Part shown: one piece after another, positions 30,998-39,999 of the stretch | Layout: each line of letters begins with the position of its first letter | Position numbering within the stretch: position 1 is the first letter of the stretch | Origin: Alphaproteobacteria bacterium | Lineage (GTDB): Bacteria; Pseudomonadota; Alphaproteobacteria; SMXP01 | Assembly: GCA_028285305.1 (NCBI GenBank) | Contig: JANQPV010000053.1 | Span: 1-64,000, forward strand | Direction: 5' to 3' | DNA length: 64,000 nucleotides | Notes under the pieces: model-generated | Seen by the model: only the letters and a program-made list of their open reading frames with translations | The model's database searches: none | What the model was told of the DNA's origin: nothing | Program-made: the position numbers and the translations under genes

Positions 30998-32089
30998 TTA
31001 TCCTACGACATCCATTTCGGGCGCGTCTTCGCCTTCAGCGTCGGGCCCGGTGATCATATCCTCAGCAATCAAGCCGGCGTTCTGACGGATCGCGCGCTCG
31101 ATAGTATCAGCCATATCGGGGTTTTCCCGAAGGAAGGTCTTGGCATTCTCGCGGCCTTGACCAATACGCTGACTGTCATAGGAATACCAGGAGCCTGCTT
31201 TCTCAACGACCCCCGCTTTCACGCCTAAATCAATAAGCTCGCCGGTTTTGGAGATGCCCTCACCGTACATGATGTCAAATTCTACGACCTTGAACGGCGG
31301 TGCGACTTTGTTTTTGACGACCTTGACCCGGGTTTGATTGCCGATGACTTCGTCCTTGTCCTTGATGGCGCCAATCCGGCGAATGTCGAGGCGTACGGAC
31401 GAATAAAACTTCAGCGCGTTCCCGCCGGTCGTCGTTTCGGGGCTGCCGAACATGACGCCGATCTTCATGCGGATCTGGTTGATAAAGATAACCAAGCAAT
31501 TTGACTTCGAAATGGAAGCGGTCAACTTGCGCAACGCTTGGCTCATGAGCCGGGCCTGGAGACCCGGCAAGCTGTCGCCCATTTCGCCTTCGAGTTCGGC
31601 CCGCGGGGTGAGAGCGGCAACTGAATCGATGACCAAAATGTCCACGGCGCCCGAGCGGACCAATGTGTCCGCAATCTCGAGGGCTTGCTCGCCCGTGTCG
31701 GGCTGTGAAATCAAAAGCTCTTCCAAGTCCACACCGAGCTTTGCGGCATAGGCAGGGTCAAGAGCATGTTCGGCATCGATGAAGGCAGCAACACCGCCTT
31801 TCTTCTGAGCTTCAGCAACCGCGTGCAATGTGAGTGTGGTTTTGCCCGAGGATTCCGGACCGTATACTTCAACAATTCGCCCCTTGGGCAGACCGCCGAG
31901 CCCGAGGGCAATATCAAGAGACAAGGACCCGGTGGAAATCGCCTCGATCTCAACCACGCCATCGGTGTCTCCAAGGCGCATGACCGAGCCCTTGCCAAAT
32001 GCACGGTCGATTTGACTGAGCGCTGCATCGAGCGCCTTTTTCTTATCCATTTCGCTTAACTCGTGAAGTCGGACGACATTTTCGATCAT
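30998..32089 (-). CDS. recA: Recombinase RecA
   Basis: RecA forms the filament for homologous recombination and triggers LexA self-cleavage. The 363-aa protein has [19 protein letters not shown], Walker [33 protein letters not shown] and the L2 segment [31 protein letters not shown] 32089 has AAGGAA 8 nt upstream. A SOS box lies about 120 bp upstream of the start. Confidence 0.99.
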   Translation of the reverse strand: MIENVVRLHELSEMDKKKALDAALSQIDRAFGKGSVMRLGDTDGVVEIEAISTGSLSLDIALGLGGLPKGRIVEVYGPESSGKTTLTLHAVAEAQKKGGVAAFIDAEHALDPAYAAKLGVDLEELLISQPDTGEQALEIADTLVRSGAVDILVIDSVAALTPRAELEGEMGDSLPGLQARLMSQALRKLTASISKSNCLVIFINQIRMKIGVMFGSPETTTGGNALKFYSSVRLDIRRIGAIKDKDEVIGNQTRVKVVKNKVAPPFKVVEFDIMYGEGISKTGELIDLGVKAGVVEKAGSWYSYDSQRIGQGRENAKTFLRENPDMADTIERAIRQNAGLIAEDMITGPDAEGEDAPEMDVVG

Positions 32090-32208
32090 GAGAATCGTTC
32101 CTTAGTTATTCCATAGGGCCGAAAGCGTTTCAATGACCCTTGTGTACCACTTTTGTTCTTTTTTGTGAAGAGAGGTAACCCTTTGAAATAACTTGCAAAA
32201 CGAAAAAA

Positions 32209-32223
32209 GTTCTTCTTATGTTC
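32209..32223 (-). promoter_or_regulatory. Alphaproteobacterial SOS (LexA) box upstream of recA
   Basis: GTTC-TTCTTAT-GTTC on the plus strand matches GTTC-N7-GTTC, the LexA target in alphaproteobacteria. It lies 120 bp upstream of recA and 47 bp past the stop of the TetR gene, so recA is the likely target. Binding is inferred from the motif; lexA is not in the window. Confidence 0.7.
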
Positions 32224-32269
32224 CAATGCCTATAGTGGCCTCTTCCGCCTATTTTGCGACTTTGGGCAC

Positions 32270-32860
32270 CTAGACGCCAAGAATCGCCTGAACCAGGCGG
32301 CGGACACCCTCTTCCATCTCGCCGTTCGTGGCCGCATGGTTCGCCACGCCTAGGGTTGCGTAAAACAAAAGCGAGGCCGTCTCATGGGGATGCCACGCGC
32401 CCAAAGCCTCGGTTTCCAGGAGTTCGGCCAAATTTTTCACGATTTGCTGATCAGCCTCGGCAAAAGCCTTCTTCGCCAATTGATTCTTTGCGGCAAAGAG
32501 CTCGTCCGCTTGAGCGGACGCACGAACGGTTTCGAAAATGTAGCGGTGCTTGGCCTGTAGAGCCGCGATCACGCGCTTAACGGGAGAGGCCTCAGCGTGG
32601 AGCTCCGCGCGAAAACCCTCGACCATTTCCTGCGCCATGGCCTCGGCAACGCTTTTGAAGATGTTCTCTTTGTCGGGGAAATACGCGTACAGCGTGGCTT
32701 TTGCGATGGAGGCTTCTTTGGCAATCCCCTCCATCGTCGCGGCACGAAAGCCTTCGCGCAGCATCAAACTCCGGGCCGCCTCCAAAATTCGGCGCCGCCG
32801 AACCGCCGCTATTTTGCTGTCTTCTTTCAATCGTCTCCACTCCCGCACCAAATATAGCAC
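32270..32860 (-). CDS. TetR/AcrR family transcriptional regulator
   Basis: The 196-aa protein has the N-terminal helix-turn-helix RRRRILEAARSLMLREGF, then ATMEGIAKEASIAKATLYAYFPDKENIF, the TetR signature. The C-terminal domain is ligand-binding and helical. The ORF begins at a GTG (32860); a TTG at 32830 following GGAG is an alternative. It is divergent from the royal-jelly-family gene, with palindromic DNA between them, and may control both. Confidence 0.9.
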   Translation of the reverse strand: MLYLVREWRRLKEDSKIAAVRRRRILEAARSLMLREGFRAATMEGIAKEASIAKATLYAYFPDKENIFKSVAEAMAQEMVEGFRAELHAEASPVKRVIAALQAKHRYIFETVRASAQADELFAAKNQLAKKAFAEADQQIVKNLAELLETEALGAWHPHETASLLFYATLGVANHAATNGEMEEGVRRLVQAILGV

Positions 32861-32877
32861 GAAATACCTAATTGTAC

Positions 32878-32911
32878 GAATTGAACGTTCTTGTTATTAT
32901 TCGTTCAATTC
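32878..32911. promoter_or_regulatory. Palindromic operator between TetR gene and royal-jelly-family gene
   Basis: GAATTGAACG (32878-32887) is the exact inverse of CGTTCAATTC (32902-32911), with 14 nt between. The left arm also runs into a GAACGTTC palindrome. The site falls in the divergent gap and would overlap both promoters, as expected of a TetR operator. Confidence 0.6.
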
Positions 32912-32938
32912 ATAAAGAGCGAGAAAATGGAGGAAACT

Positions 32939-34066
32939 ATGAAGTGGCTGCTGCGCCTCGCCTTGGCCTTGGGTCTTCTGGCCGGATTGCTGGTTTTGAC
33001 GATTTGGCTCAATTTCGGCGGCGGAGAACCCTATGTGGATCTCTCCAGCGATCCTCAGTTTCCCGCGGGCACTCTTGAAATCGCGGTGGTGTCCGACCGG
33101 CCGATCGGGAACGCGGCGGTCTCGTCGGACGGCCGGATCTTTTTCACGATCCATCCCGAATCGCAGCCGGTCGCGCCAACGCTTTATGAGTGGGTCGAAG
33201 GCGAAATGGTCCCCTACCCTCAAGATCAAGGGAACCTCTTTGAAACTCCGCTGGGGCTGGCCATCGACCTCCAGAACCGGCTTTGGGTCATCGACCCAGG
33301 CAATCATGGGACGGGCTCACCGCGTCTCGTGGCGTTCGATTTGTCCACAAACCAAGTGGCTCACGAGCATCGCTTTGATTCGGACATCGCGCCGATTGGC
33401 TCCTTTTTGCAAGATCTCCAGGTGAGCCCCGACGGCAAAACCGTTTACATTGCCGATGTGGGGTTTTGGGCCAAGCGCCCCGCCCTGATTGTCTACGATG
33501 TGACGGAGATGTCTGCACGGCGGCTGCTCAATCGACACGAAAGCGTCTTTCCGCAAAACCTTTTGATCCGCAATCAAATCAAAGACATGTCGTTCTTTGG
33601 CGGCATCCTTGAGATGAAGACCGGCATCGACGGCCTGGCACTGAGCCGTGACGGGGCATGGCTCTACTACGCGGCCATGAACCACGACACCCTGTATCGC
33701 ATTCGGACGCGGGATCTCTTAGATGTCGATTTGGACGGGCCGGAGCTCGCCTCTCGAATTGAGGCCGTGGGGACGAAGCCGCTGAGCGACGGTCTGTCGA
33801 TCGATGACGACGGCAACGTGTTTATCACCGATGTAGAGAACCAAGGCATTGCAATGTCTTCGCCGGGTGGTGACCTTACAACTCTTATCAAAGACGAGCG
33901 GGTGCGCTGGGCCGATGGGCTGAGTTTTGGGCCGGACGGATGGCTGTACCTGGCGGATAGCGCTATCCCGCATCTCGTTCTTCAGGGCCCGGAACATATC
34001 GCCGCTCAGGCGCCCTACTATATTTGGCGCTTCAAGCCAGGGACCGTGGGAGCGCCGGGCCAGTGA
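32939..34066 (+). CDS. Major royal jelly protein/SMP-30-like beta-propeller protein
   Basis: The 375-aa protein starts at ATG 32939 with GGAGGA 4 nt upstream. An N-terminal membrane helix or signal (LRLALALGLLAGLLVLTIWL) is followed by a six-bladed propeller. Sequence marks include GNAAVSSDGRIFFTIHPE, LGLAIDLQNRLWVIDPGNHG, DGLALSRDGAWLYYAAMNHD and SDGLSIDDDGNVFITDVENQG, typical of bacterial MRJP relatives. The activity is unknown; the family includes lactonase-like and dopachrome-related annotations. It is probably anchored facing the periplasm. Confidence 0.8.
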   Translation: MKWLLRLALALGLLAGLLVLTIWLNFGGGEPYVDLSSDPQFPAGTLEIAVVSDRPIGNAAVSSDGRIFFTIHPESQPVAPTLYEWVEGEMVPYPQDQGNLFETPLGLAIDLQNRLWVIDPGNHGTGSPRLVAFDLSTNQVAHEHRFDSDIAPIGSFLQDLQVSPDGKTVYIADVGFWAKRPALIVYDVTEMSARRLLNRHESVFPQNLLIRNQIKDMSFFGGILEMKTGIDGLALSRDGAWLYYAAMNHDTLYRIRTRDLLDVDLDGPELASRIEAVGTKPLSDGLSIDDDGNVFITDVENQGIAMSSPGGDLTTLIKDERVRWADGLSFGPDGWLYLADSAIPHLVLQGPEHIAAQAPYYIWRFKPGTVGAPGQ

Positions 34067-34147
34067 TCACGCGGTGTTGATTTACCGCTAAAGGCTCGAG
34101 AATCCTTGCTGTCGGTCTTGCCTTTGATTAAAACGAGAACAACAATC

Positions 34148-34681
34148 ATGGGGAAAGTGGCTCGTATGCCAGATGAAAGTCCGGACCGGATCGAGATCCC
34201 TTATCGTCGGGGCGCGTGGTGGGACGGCGTTTTTTTAAGTGTCGTCTTGTGTGCGGGGGCCGCTGTGTTCCTCTTTATGTTGATCTATGGTTGGGTCAAC
34301 GGCGATCCGAGGGCCAATTGGGCAAATACCCTGTTCATCGCGGGTTTCGCGGTCTTGAACGCCGGTTTCGCCTTCAACTTTGTGCGCTCTACCCTGAACA
34401 TCAGACAACGCATAAAACGCGGTGTGCCGGCTCTAACGATTGGTCCGGATGGGTTCCGCTCGGATGAGGAAACGAAAGGCGTGATCGTTCCTTGGTCTTC
34501 CATCAATCGAGCCTATATTAAGAGGATCCGGCGCAACGCAATTCTAAGAATTAATCTTGAAACGGGATCTGCGCCGCCCATCCCGAAGAAGACCGTATCG
34601 TTTGCCCTCCATCAACTCAATGCGAGTGAGAACGACATTGTAGGGCAATTGTCCCGATACTGCAGAATAACTGAAGACTGA
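34148..34681 (+). CDS. Membrane protein with PH-like C-terminal part, function unknown
   Basis: The 177-aa product has two N-terminal helices (GVFLSVVLCAGAAVFLFMLI and LFIAGFAVLNAGFAFNFV). A soluble C-terminal domain follows: PALTIGPDGFRSDEE, IVPWSSINRAYIKRIRRNAI. The pattern (two helices then beta-rich IxIGPDGF) resembles STM3941-like or PH-like membrane proteins; this is a weak match. An alternative ATG is at 34169. Confidence 0.65.
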   Translation: MGKVARMPDESPDRIEIPYRRGAWWDGVFLSVVLCAGAAVFLFMLIYGWVNGDPRANWANTLFIAGFAVLNAGFAFNFVRSTLNIRQRIKRGVPALTIGPDGFRSDEETKGVIVPWSSINRAYIKRIRRNAILRINLETGSAPPIPKKTVSFALHQLNASENDIVGQLSRYCRITED

Positions 34682-34731
34682 GAAGGAGTCGTGAAAGATC
34701 AGATGCGCCGGCCGGTCCAGGGAGTCCTCAG

Positions 34732-35550
34732 ATGAAGATTGGTCTTTTGCATCCCGGCGCCATGGGCCAATCCATCGGCTTGGCGCTGCTTGAGAACGGC
34801 CATGAGGTCTATTGGACAAGCTCTGGCCGCAGCCCGGAGACCGCCAAGCGCGCCGAACACTTCAAAGACGCGGTCGGATTGGACACTCTGTGCGAAACGG
34901 TGGACGGGCTTGTTTCCATCTGTCCGCCGGAGCATGCCTTGTCTGTTGCCGAGGAGGTCGCGAACCTCAAGTTCAAGGGCACCTTTGTTGATGCGAACGC
35001 GGTTTCTCCCACAACGGCTCAAAGCGTTCGCAGCCTTATTGGCGCGAACTATGTCGACGGCGGGGTCATTGGACCGCCCGCGCACAATGCCGGAACAACA
35101 AGACTTTATTTATCTGGAGACGGAGCAAAGGACGTTGCTCATTGGTTCACAAACGGGCCGTTGGACGCGCGCGTCCTTGAAGGCAGTCCCTTTTCGGCAT
35201 CGACCCTGAAGATGTGCTTTGCCGCCTGGACAAAAGGCAGCGCGGCCTTGCTTCTCAACGTGCGTGCGCTAGCTGAGGCCACCGGAGTCGCCGATGACTT
35301 GTTGGCCGAATGGGAGATCTCGCAGCCCGGTCTGGCCGATCGTGCCGAGCTCTCCGCGCTCGTGACCGCGCCCAAGGCCTGGCGGTTCGTGGCGGAGATG
35401 GAGGAGATCGCGTCGACTTTCTTAGAGGCCGGATTAACAAGTGCGTTTCATGACGGTGCCGCGGACGTCTATACCCGTTTAGCGGCGTTCAAAGACGCCT
35501 CAGACGTGCAAGCGGTGGACGTCTTTTGCGAACTCATAGAGAACGAATAG
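34732..35550 (+). CDS. NAD(P)-binding dehydrogenase with DUF1932 domain
   Basis: The 272-aa protein has a Rossmann N-terminus (KIGLLHPGAMGQSIGLALLENGHEV) like 6-phosphogluconate or hydroxyisobutyrate dehydrogenases. VDANAVSPTTAQSV and DGGVIGPP follow, and then the C-terminal DUF1932 all-helical part (STLKMCFAAWTKGSAALLLN). The Lys in this part is at the usual catalytic site. The substrate is not known. It is probably co-transcribed with the histidine phosphatase, 13 bp downstream. Confidence 0.85.
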   Translation: MKIGLLHPGAMGQSIGLALLENGHEVYWTSSGRSPETAKRAEHFKDAVGLDTLCETVDGLVSICPPEHALSVAEEVANLKFKGTFVDANAVSPTTAQSVRSLIGANYVDGGVIGPPAHNAGTTRLYLSGDGAKDVAHWFTNGPLDARVLEGSPFSASTLKMCFAAWTKGSAALLLNVRALAEATGVADDLLAEWEISQPGLADRAELSALVTAPKAWRFVAEMEEIASTFLEAGLTSAFHDGAADVYTRLAAFKDASDVQAVDVFCELIENE

Positions 35551-35563
35551 AGGAGCACGCCCT

Positions 35564-36295
35564 TTGTCTTTCGGCCTCGAACTTCCTTTTGACCATCTGC
35601 GCCGGCGGCGCATTTACCTTATGCGGCACGGGGAAGCCGACTATTTCGATGAAACCACCGGGCGCCGCAGGCCCGACCCGCGCATTGTTCCGCTTACGGC
35701 TAATGGCCGCAATGAAGCTGCGGAGATGTCGTCCTTGCTGCGTGAGGCCACATTTGACCGGGCCATTTGTTCCGGCCTGCCCCGCACCCGGCAAACGGCC
35801 GAAATCGTCTTGGAGCCCAGGACACTCGACCTTGAGATCATTGGGGACTTGGAGGAAATTCGCGGGGGTACTTTGGAACAACGGGAAAGCATGGACAACG
35901 CCGACTATGCCTACACGATGTTCCAAGCCCATGAGCCCGGCGCGGCTTGGGCCTTGGGGGAAAAGTTCGCCGACTTTGAGGCGCGCATCTTGCCCGCCTT
36001 TCACGATATTCTTTCCGCGCGTGATTGGGGAACGCTTCTCCTTGTCCTACATGGCGCGGTCAATCGCTGTATTCTCAATTCGCTCTTAGGGACAGGCCTG
36101 AAAGGGTACGGCTTCTTCGAGCAGGACTCGTGCTGTCTGAACGTGATCGATTTGGATGTGGATCCGAATACGATGACCACGGAGCGTGTCGTTTTCCGAG
36201 GCATCAATATCGTTCCTAAAAACCAAGCGCGGGCGGATAAGCCTTATGTCTCAGTTGAGCGTTTGGCGCTGGGGCAGACGGACGGGGTGAAGTGA
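35564..36295 (+). CDS. Histidine phosphatase family protein
   Basis: The 243-aa protein has the RHG catalytic motif in IYLMRHGEADYF, the second Arg in FDRAICSGLPRTRQTAE, and the later His in LLVLHGAVNR. It belongs to the phosphoglycerate-mutase-like superfamily; substrates range from small molecules to proteins. It starts at TTG 35564 with AGGAG 8 nt upstream. Confidence 0.87.
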   Translation: MSFGLELPFDHLRRRRIYLMRHGEADYFDETTGRRRPDPRIVPLTANGRNEAAEMSSLLREATFDRAICSGLPRTRQTAEIVLEPRTLDLEIIGDLEEIRGGTLEQRESMDNADYAYTMFQAHEPGAAWALGEKFADFEARILPAFHDILSARDWGTLLLVLHGAVNRCILNSLLGTGLKGYGFFEQDSCCLNVIDLDVDPNTMTTERVVFRGINIVPKNQARADKPYVSVERLALGQTDGVK

Positions 36296-36331
36296 GCGCC
36301 CCTTTATTGGCCGTAAGAAAGTTAAGCTCTT

Positions 36332-36538
36332 CGTCATCGCGAGCCGCCCCCCGCTTTCGCGGCCGTAAACTCTTGCGGCGCGGCGATCCAACTGCGCCGC
36401 ATTGAACCATCCGTATGCATTCAATCGGCTTGTGCGGTGCCTCGACCACTGTCGCTCCCTTTGTCGTTGATTCGAAAAATTGAGTCATGACGCCCCTGGA
36501 CTGCCGCGTCGCGCATATGTGCGCTCCTCGCAGTGACG
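36332..36538. repeat. Palindromic CGTCAT-type dispersed repeat, copy 2
   Basis: The 318-bp gap after the histidine phosphatase gene contains this long element. CGTCATCGCGAG (36332-36343) pairs with CTCGCAGTGACG (36527-36538), and inner CGCGGCGATCCA (36379-36390) pairs with TGGACTGCCGCG (36498-36509). These outer and inner pairs are the hallmark of a repeat widespread in alphaproteobacteria. No gene is visible in the gap. Confidence 0.65.
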
Positions 36539-36613
36539 GCAAAAAAGTTTGAAGTGGTGGATAACCCCCTAAGGGAAGCTGCGCTTCACCAATGAACTTT
36601 GCGCCTCCTCCCC

Positions 36614-37504
36614 TCAGTAGATTGCAACAATTCTATCATTAATCCGCCCGAAGGACGGTATTGGCCCACTCGTGCGCCCCTCAAAAAACGCTTCCATATC
36701 CAGAAGATCCCGGCGAACATACACAATTAAATTCGTATCAGGATTATGGGATCCGTATATTTTGATGTCGGGACCTGTGGTGGAAATCAACTTCCGAACA
36801 GATGCCAGATAGTCGTCTATGTCGGATGAATATATCATCGGCCCTCGGGCTGCCACAAAACTGTAGATGAAATCACCGGCAAACAATTGCTGCCGCTCGG
36901 CATCCAGGATCATTATAGAATCCGCGCTGTGTCCCGGCGTGTACACGATCTTCAGAATGCGTCCGCCGAGATCGATCTCTGCGCCGTCCTCCACACTCTC
37001 TGCAGACCTGGACGGTCCGCTTAGGCTACCCTCTTTGACGGCCATTCTATGGGCGGCCGAATCTCTTGGCTCGACAAAGTCAATTTGAGTCTTCGCCAGC
37101 ACGACGTTTTCAAACTTTCCGTGATTACCGATGTGATCATAGTGCGTGTGCGAACACAACACGACGAGTGGAAAGGCCGTCAGCGCGTCGACCACCGGCT
37201 TGATGTCGCGAACACCCGACCCAGAGTCGAACAACAAAGCCCGGTCGTTTCCAAGCAAAATGAAGTTTGTATTCTGTTGCCAATATCGCGGTTCACCGAT
37301 GGCAATCGTCTCAGAGTCGATATAGGAGACGGTAAAGTAATCATCGTACCACTCATTTCCCGCATCTAGCACGATATCCTCGTGGCTCTTGAGCTTGGTC
37401 GTCGCCTGACTCACAAGCGCAAAGGAAAGCAAATCATCCATGTTCGCCATCACAAGACCGGCGAGACCCAGGATAACGATCAACGATATTGCGAGTTTCT
37501 TCAT
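36614..37504 (-). CDS. MBL-fold metallo-hydrolase, exported or anchored
   Basis: The 296-aa protein has an N-terminal signal or anchor (KLAISLIVILGLAGLVMANM) and a metallo-beta-lactamase fold. The HTHYDHIGNH motif (HxHxDH) and later GHSADSIMILD carry metal ligands. The reaction is unknown. The gene lies 7 bp after the dienelactone hydrolase gene, the last of a GMC-DLH-MBL unit. Confidence 0.83.
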   Translation of the reverse strand: MKKLAISLIVILGLAGLVMANMDDLLSFALVSQATTKLKSHEDIVLDAGNEWYDDYFTVSYIDSETIAIGEPRYWQQNTNFILLGNDRALLFDSGSGVRDIKPVVDALTAFPLVVLCSHTHYDHIGNHGKFENVVLAKTQIDFVEPRDSAAHRMAVKEGSLSGPSRSAESVEDGAEIDLGGRILKIVYTPGHSADSIMILDAERQQLFAGDFIYSFVAARGPMIYSSDIDDYLASVRKLISTTGPDIKIYGSHNPDTNLIVYVRRDLLDMEAFFEGRTSGPIPSFGRINDRIVAIY

Positions 37505-37511
37505 CGTTCTC

Positions 37512-38219
37512 TCAACCGAAACATTCCTTCAGAAACGCGCCCAGCGCCGCCCATGCGCGGGTTGCGGAGCGTTCATTGTACGCAATGCCGTTTTCCGGAT
37601 CGCTGAGGCCTTCAGCCATAAAGGCGTGCATGGTGTGGCCGTAAGCGATGAGGTGCCAGTCCGCCTTTGCCTCTGAAAACTCTTTGGCGAGCGCGACCAC
37701 ATCTTCCGGCGGCGCAAGAGGATCGTCCCAGCCGTGATAGACGGCCACCTTGCAATGGATCTGGGCGGGCGGCGGGCCAGGCGGCGGCGTGAAGACGCCG
37801 TGAAAACTCGCCACTCCACAGAGCGGCAAGTTGAGGCGCGCACTATCCAGCACGCACAAACCGCCGAAGCAAAACCCGATAGCAGCGATCTTCTGTTCGT
37901 CCACAGAGGGTAGAGCCGCGACAGCGCCGAAAGCAGCTTTCAGGCGGGCCGCCAGAAGAGCCCGGTCCTCCATAAAGGGTTGCATGAGCGCTTGGCATTC
38001 TTCGGGCGTCGTACCGCTCTTGCCTTTGCCGTAAATATCAACGGCAACCGCGTTGTATCCCCATGGTACGATGCGGCGCGCCACCGCGAGCAGCCCGTCG
38101 CTCATTCCCTCCCATCCGTGGTGGACCATGACCGTGGGGCGAGATTGATCGCCTTGGGCGACCAAAATGGATTCAAACTCCGCGTCACTAACGGTATAAG
38201 AGACAGGCGTTTCGGGCAT
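37512..38219 (-). CDS. Dienelactone hydrolase family protein
   Basis: The 235-aa alpha/beta hydrolase has the cysteine nucleophile motif GFCFGG, the catalytic Asp in GWDDPLAPPED and the His in GHTMHAF. The family opens dienelactones and related esters. It lies 24 bp downstream of the GMC oxidoreductase gene. Confidence 0.88.
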   Translation of the reverse strand: MPETPVSYTVSDAEFESILVAQGDQSRPTVMVHHGWEGMSDGLLAVARRIVPWGYNAVAVDIYGKGKSGTTPEECQALMQPFMEDRALLAARLKAAFGAVAALPSVDEQKIAAIGFCFGGLCVLDSARLNLPLCGVASFHGVFTPPPGPPPAQIHCKVAVYHGWDDPLAPPEDVVALAKEFSEAKADWHLIAYGHTMHAFMAEGLSDPENGIAYNERSATRAWAALGAFLKECFG

Positions 38220-38243
38220 ATCGCGTTCTCCTCATTCAGGATT

Positions 38244-39836
38244 TCAACTCGCTTCCGCGAGGATCAGGTCCGAGCCCTTTTCCCCAATCATCATGGCGGC
38301 GGCATTGGTGTTCCCACTGATGACTTGGGGCATGACGGAGGCGTCGACCACGCGCAATCCGCCCATCCCCTTTACCTTCAAATCAGGCGAGACCACAGCG
38401 GAGGGGTCCGTTCCCATCTTGCACGTCCCCACAGGATGATAGGTTGGGATCGCATAGGAGCGAACGCAATCCTCCCACTCGTCTTGCGTTTGTGGCTTCT
38501 CCTTAGGGATGATCGTTCCCGTTGTGATGGGGCCGAGAACATCTCCCTCGCACAAGCGCAGCATGAACTTGGTTCCGGCGATCAGGGTTTGCACATCGTA
38601 GTCGTCATTTAACATATTGGCTTGTATCGCGGGTGGCGTTCGCGGACAGGAATCGGACAATCTTAACGTGCCTCTACTTCGCGAGCGGTTCACGTTCGCT
38701 TGGATCGCATAACTGCTTTCCTTCAGCATACCGATTGAGTTATCATCAGCGATCACGCCGCAAGGGGCGAAGTGAAGCTGAATATCGGGATGGGTCAGCG
38801 CCGGGTCGGTCTTGATGAACGACAGCGCCTGGAAGATGACCGTGCTCAACATGCCCCGACCGTGAGCGAGCCAGTCATAGCCATGACGCAGCAGGTCGAG
38901 GGGGCCCATTTGGGTGTTATAGGATTTCTCCGTTGTTCTTGCCTGGACCATCAGCGCCGGGTGTTCATGGAGATTGTCGCCTACGGGGAGATCTTGCCTT
39001 ACCTCAATGCCGTGACTCTTTAGATGCTCCGCCGGGCCCACTCCCGACAACATCAAGATCTGAGGCGAATTAATAGACCCCCCAGCCAAAATGACTTCGC
39101 GTCCCGCTCGGACGGTCTCAGATGCGTTGTCGCTCTCGAGCTGCACGCCCACCGCCTTACTTCCTTCGAATACCACTCGGCTTACCAGACAATTGGTGCG
39201 GACGGTTAAATTCGGACGGCGGCGGGCAGGCTGCAAATAGGCTTGAGCGCTCGAATAGCGCACTCGTCCGGAATTGGTTAGCGAAAGCAAACAGGCGCCT
39301 TCTTGGTCGGCGCCGTTGTAGTGGGGATTGTGGGGGACACCTGCGGCGATATTTGCTTGTACAAACTTGTGTGACAGCGGATGGGCGCCGTTGGTCGGCC
39401 GTATACGGACATAACCATCGTGACCGTAGATGTCTTCTTCGAACTCGTGAAGCTCGATCCGCCGAAACAAGGGTTCTAGATCGTCAAATGCCCAGCCGGT
39501 ATTGCCGAGCTGCGCCCAATGATTGTAGTCGTCCCGGTCACCGCGTACATAGATCATTCCATTGATCGCGCTGGACCCACCAAGCACCTTGCCTCGCGGC
39601 CAATAGTCTTTGCGGTTCTTGCGGGTAGGATCAGACAGTGTCCGGTAGTTCCAATCATATTTCGGATTGCGCAGTCCGAGAAACGTTCCCATGATCGGAA
39701 TGCGCATCAGCGGGTTTGCCCCGCTGCCGCCAGCTTCTAATAGCAACACCTTATGGCGGCCGCTGGCGCTAAGGCGATTGGCGAGCACGCAGCCGGCGCT
39801 GCCGGCGCCGACGATAATGTAATCCCAAGCGACCAT
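38244..39836 (-). CDS. GMC-family FAD-dependent oxidoreductase (choline dehydrogenase-like)
   Basis: The 530-aa protein has the FAD motif IVGAGSAGCVLANRLS, the GMC signature GGSSAINGMIYVRGDRDDYN, GGSINSPQILMLSGVGPA and the C-terminal HPVGTCKMG plus SGNTNAAAMM with the catalytic His and Asn. GMC enzymes oxidise alcohols; whether choline is the substrate is not clear since no betaine genes are nearby. It leads the minus-strand unit with the DLH and MBL genes. Confidence 0.88.
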   Translation of the reverse strand: MVAWDYIIVGAGSAGCVLANRLSASGRHKVLLLEAGGSGANPLMRIPIMGTFLGLRNPKYDWNYRTLSDPTRKNRKDYWPRGKVLGGSSAINGMIYVRGDRDDYNHWAQLGNTGWAFDDLEPLFRRIELHEFEEDIYGHDGYVRIRPTNGAHPLSHKFVQANIAAGVPHNPHYNGADQEGACLLSLTNSGRVRYSSAQAYLQPARRRPNLTVRTNCLVSRVVFEGSKAVGVQLESDNASETVRAGREVILAGGSINSPQILMLSGVGPAEHLKSHGIEVRQDLPVGDNLHEHPALMVQARTTEKSYNTQMGPLDLLRHGYDWLAHGRGMLSTVIFQALSFIKTDPALTHPDIQLHFAPCGVIADDNSIGMLKESSYAIQANVNRSRSRGTLRLSDSCPRTPPAIQANMLNDDYDVQTLIAGTKFMLRLCEGDVLGPITTGTIIPKEKPQTQDEWEDCVRSYAIPTYHPVGTCKMGTDPSAVVSPDLKVKGMGGLRVVDASVMPQVISGNTNAAAMMIGEKGSDLILAEAS

Positions 39837-39999
39837 GGCAGGATGCTAGCCGATTGTTGCTCAGGAAAGCAAAGGACTACTTGGAGTGCCGACCTGTCTT
39901 CGCGCTTGCACCGCTTCTTAAAAGAGGATCACAACTCCGTCTGCGCACGGCGGGACTTGCTTTTGGGCATCTGTGGACGAGACTCAGATTTGGGACCGG

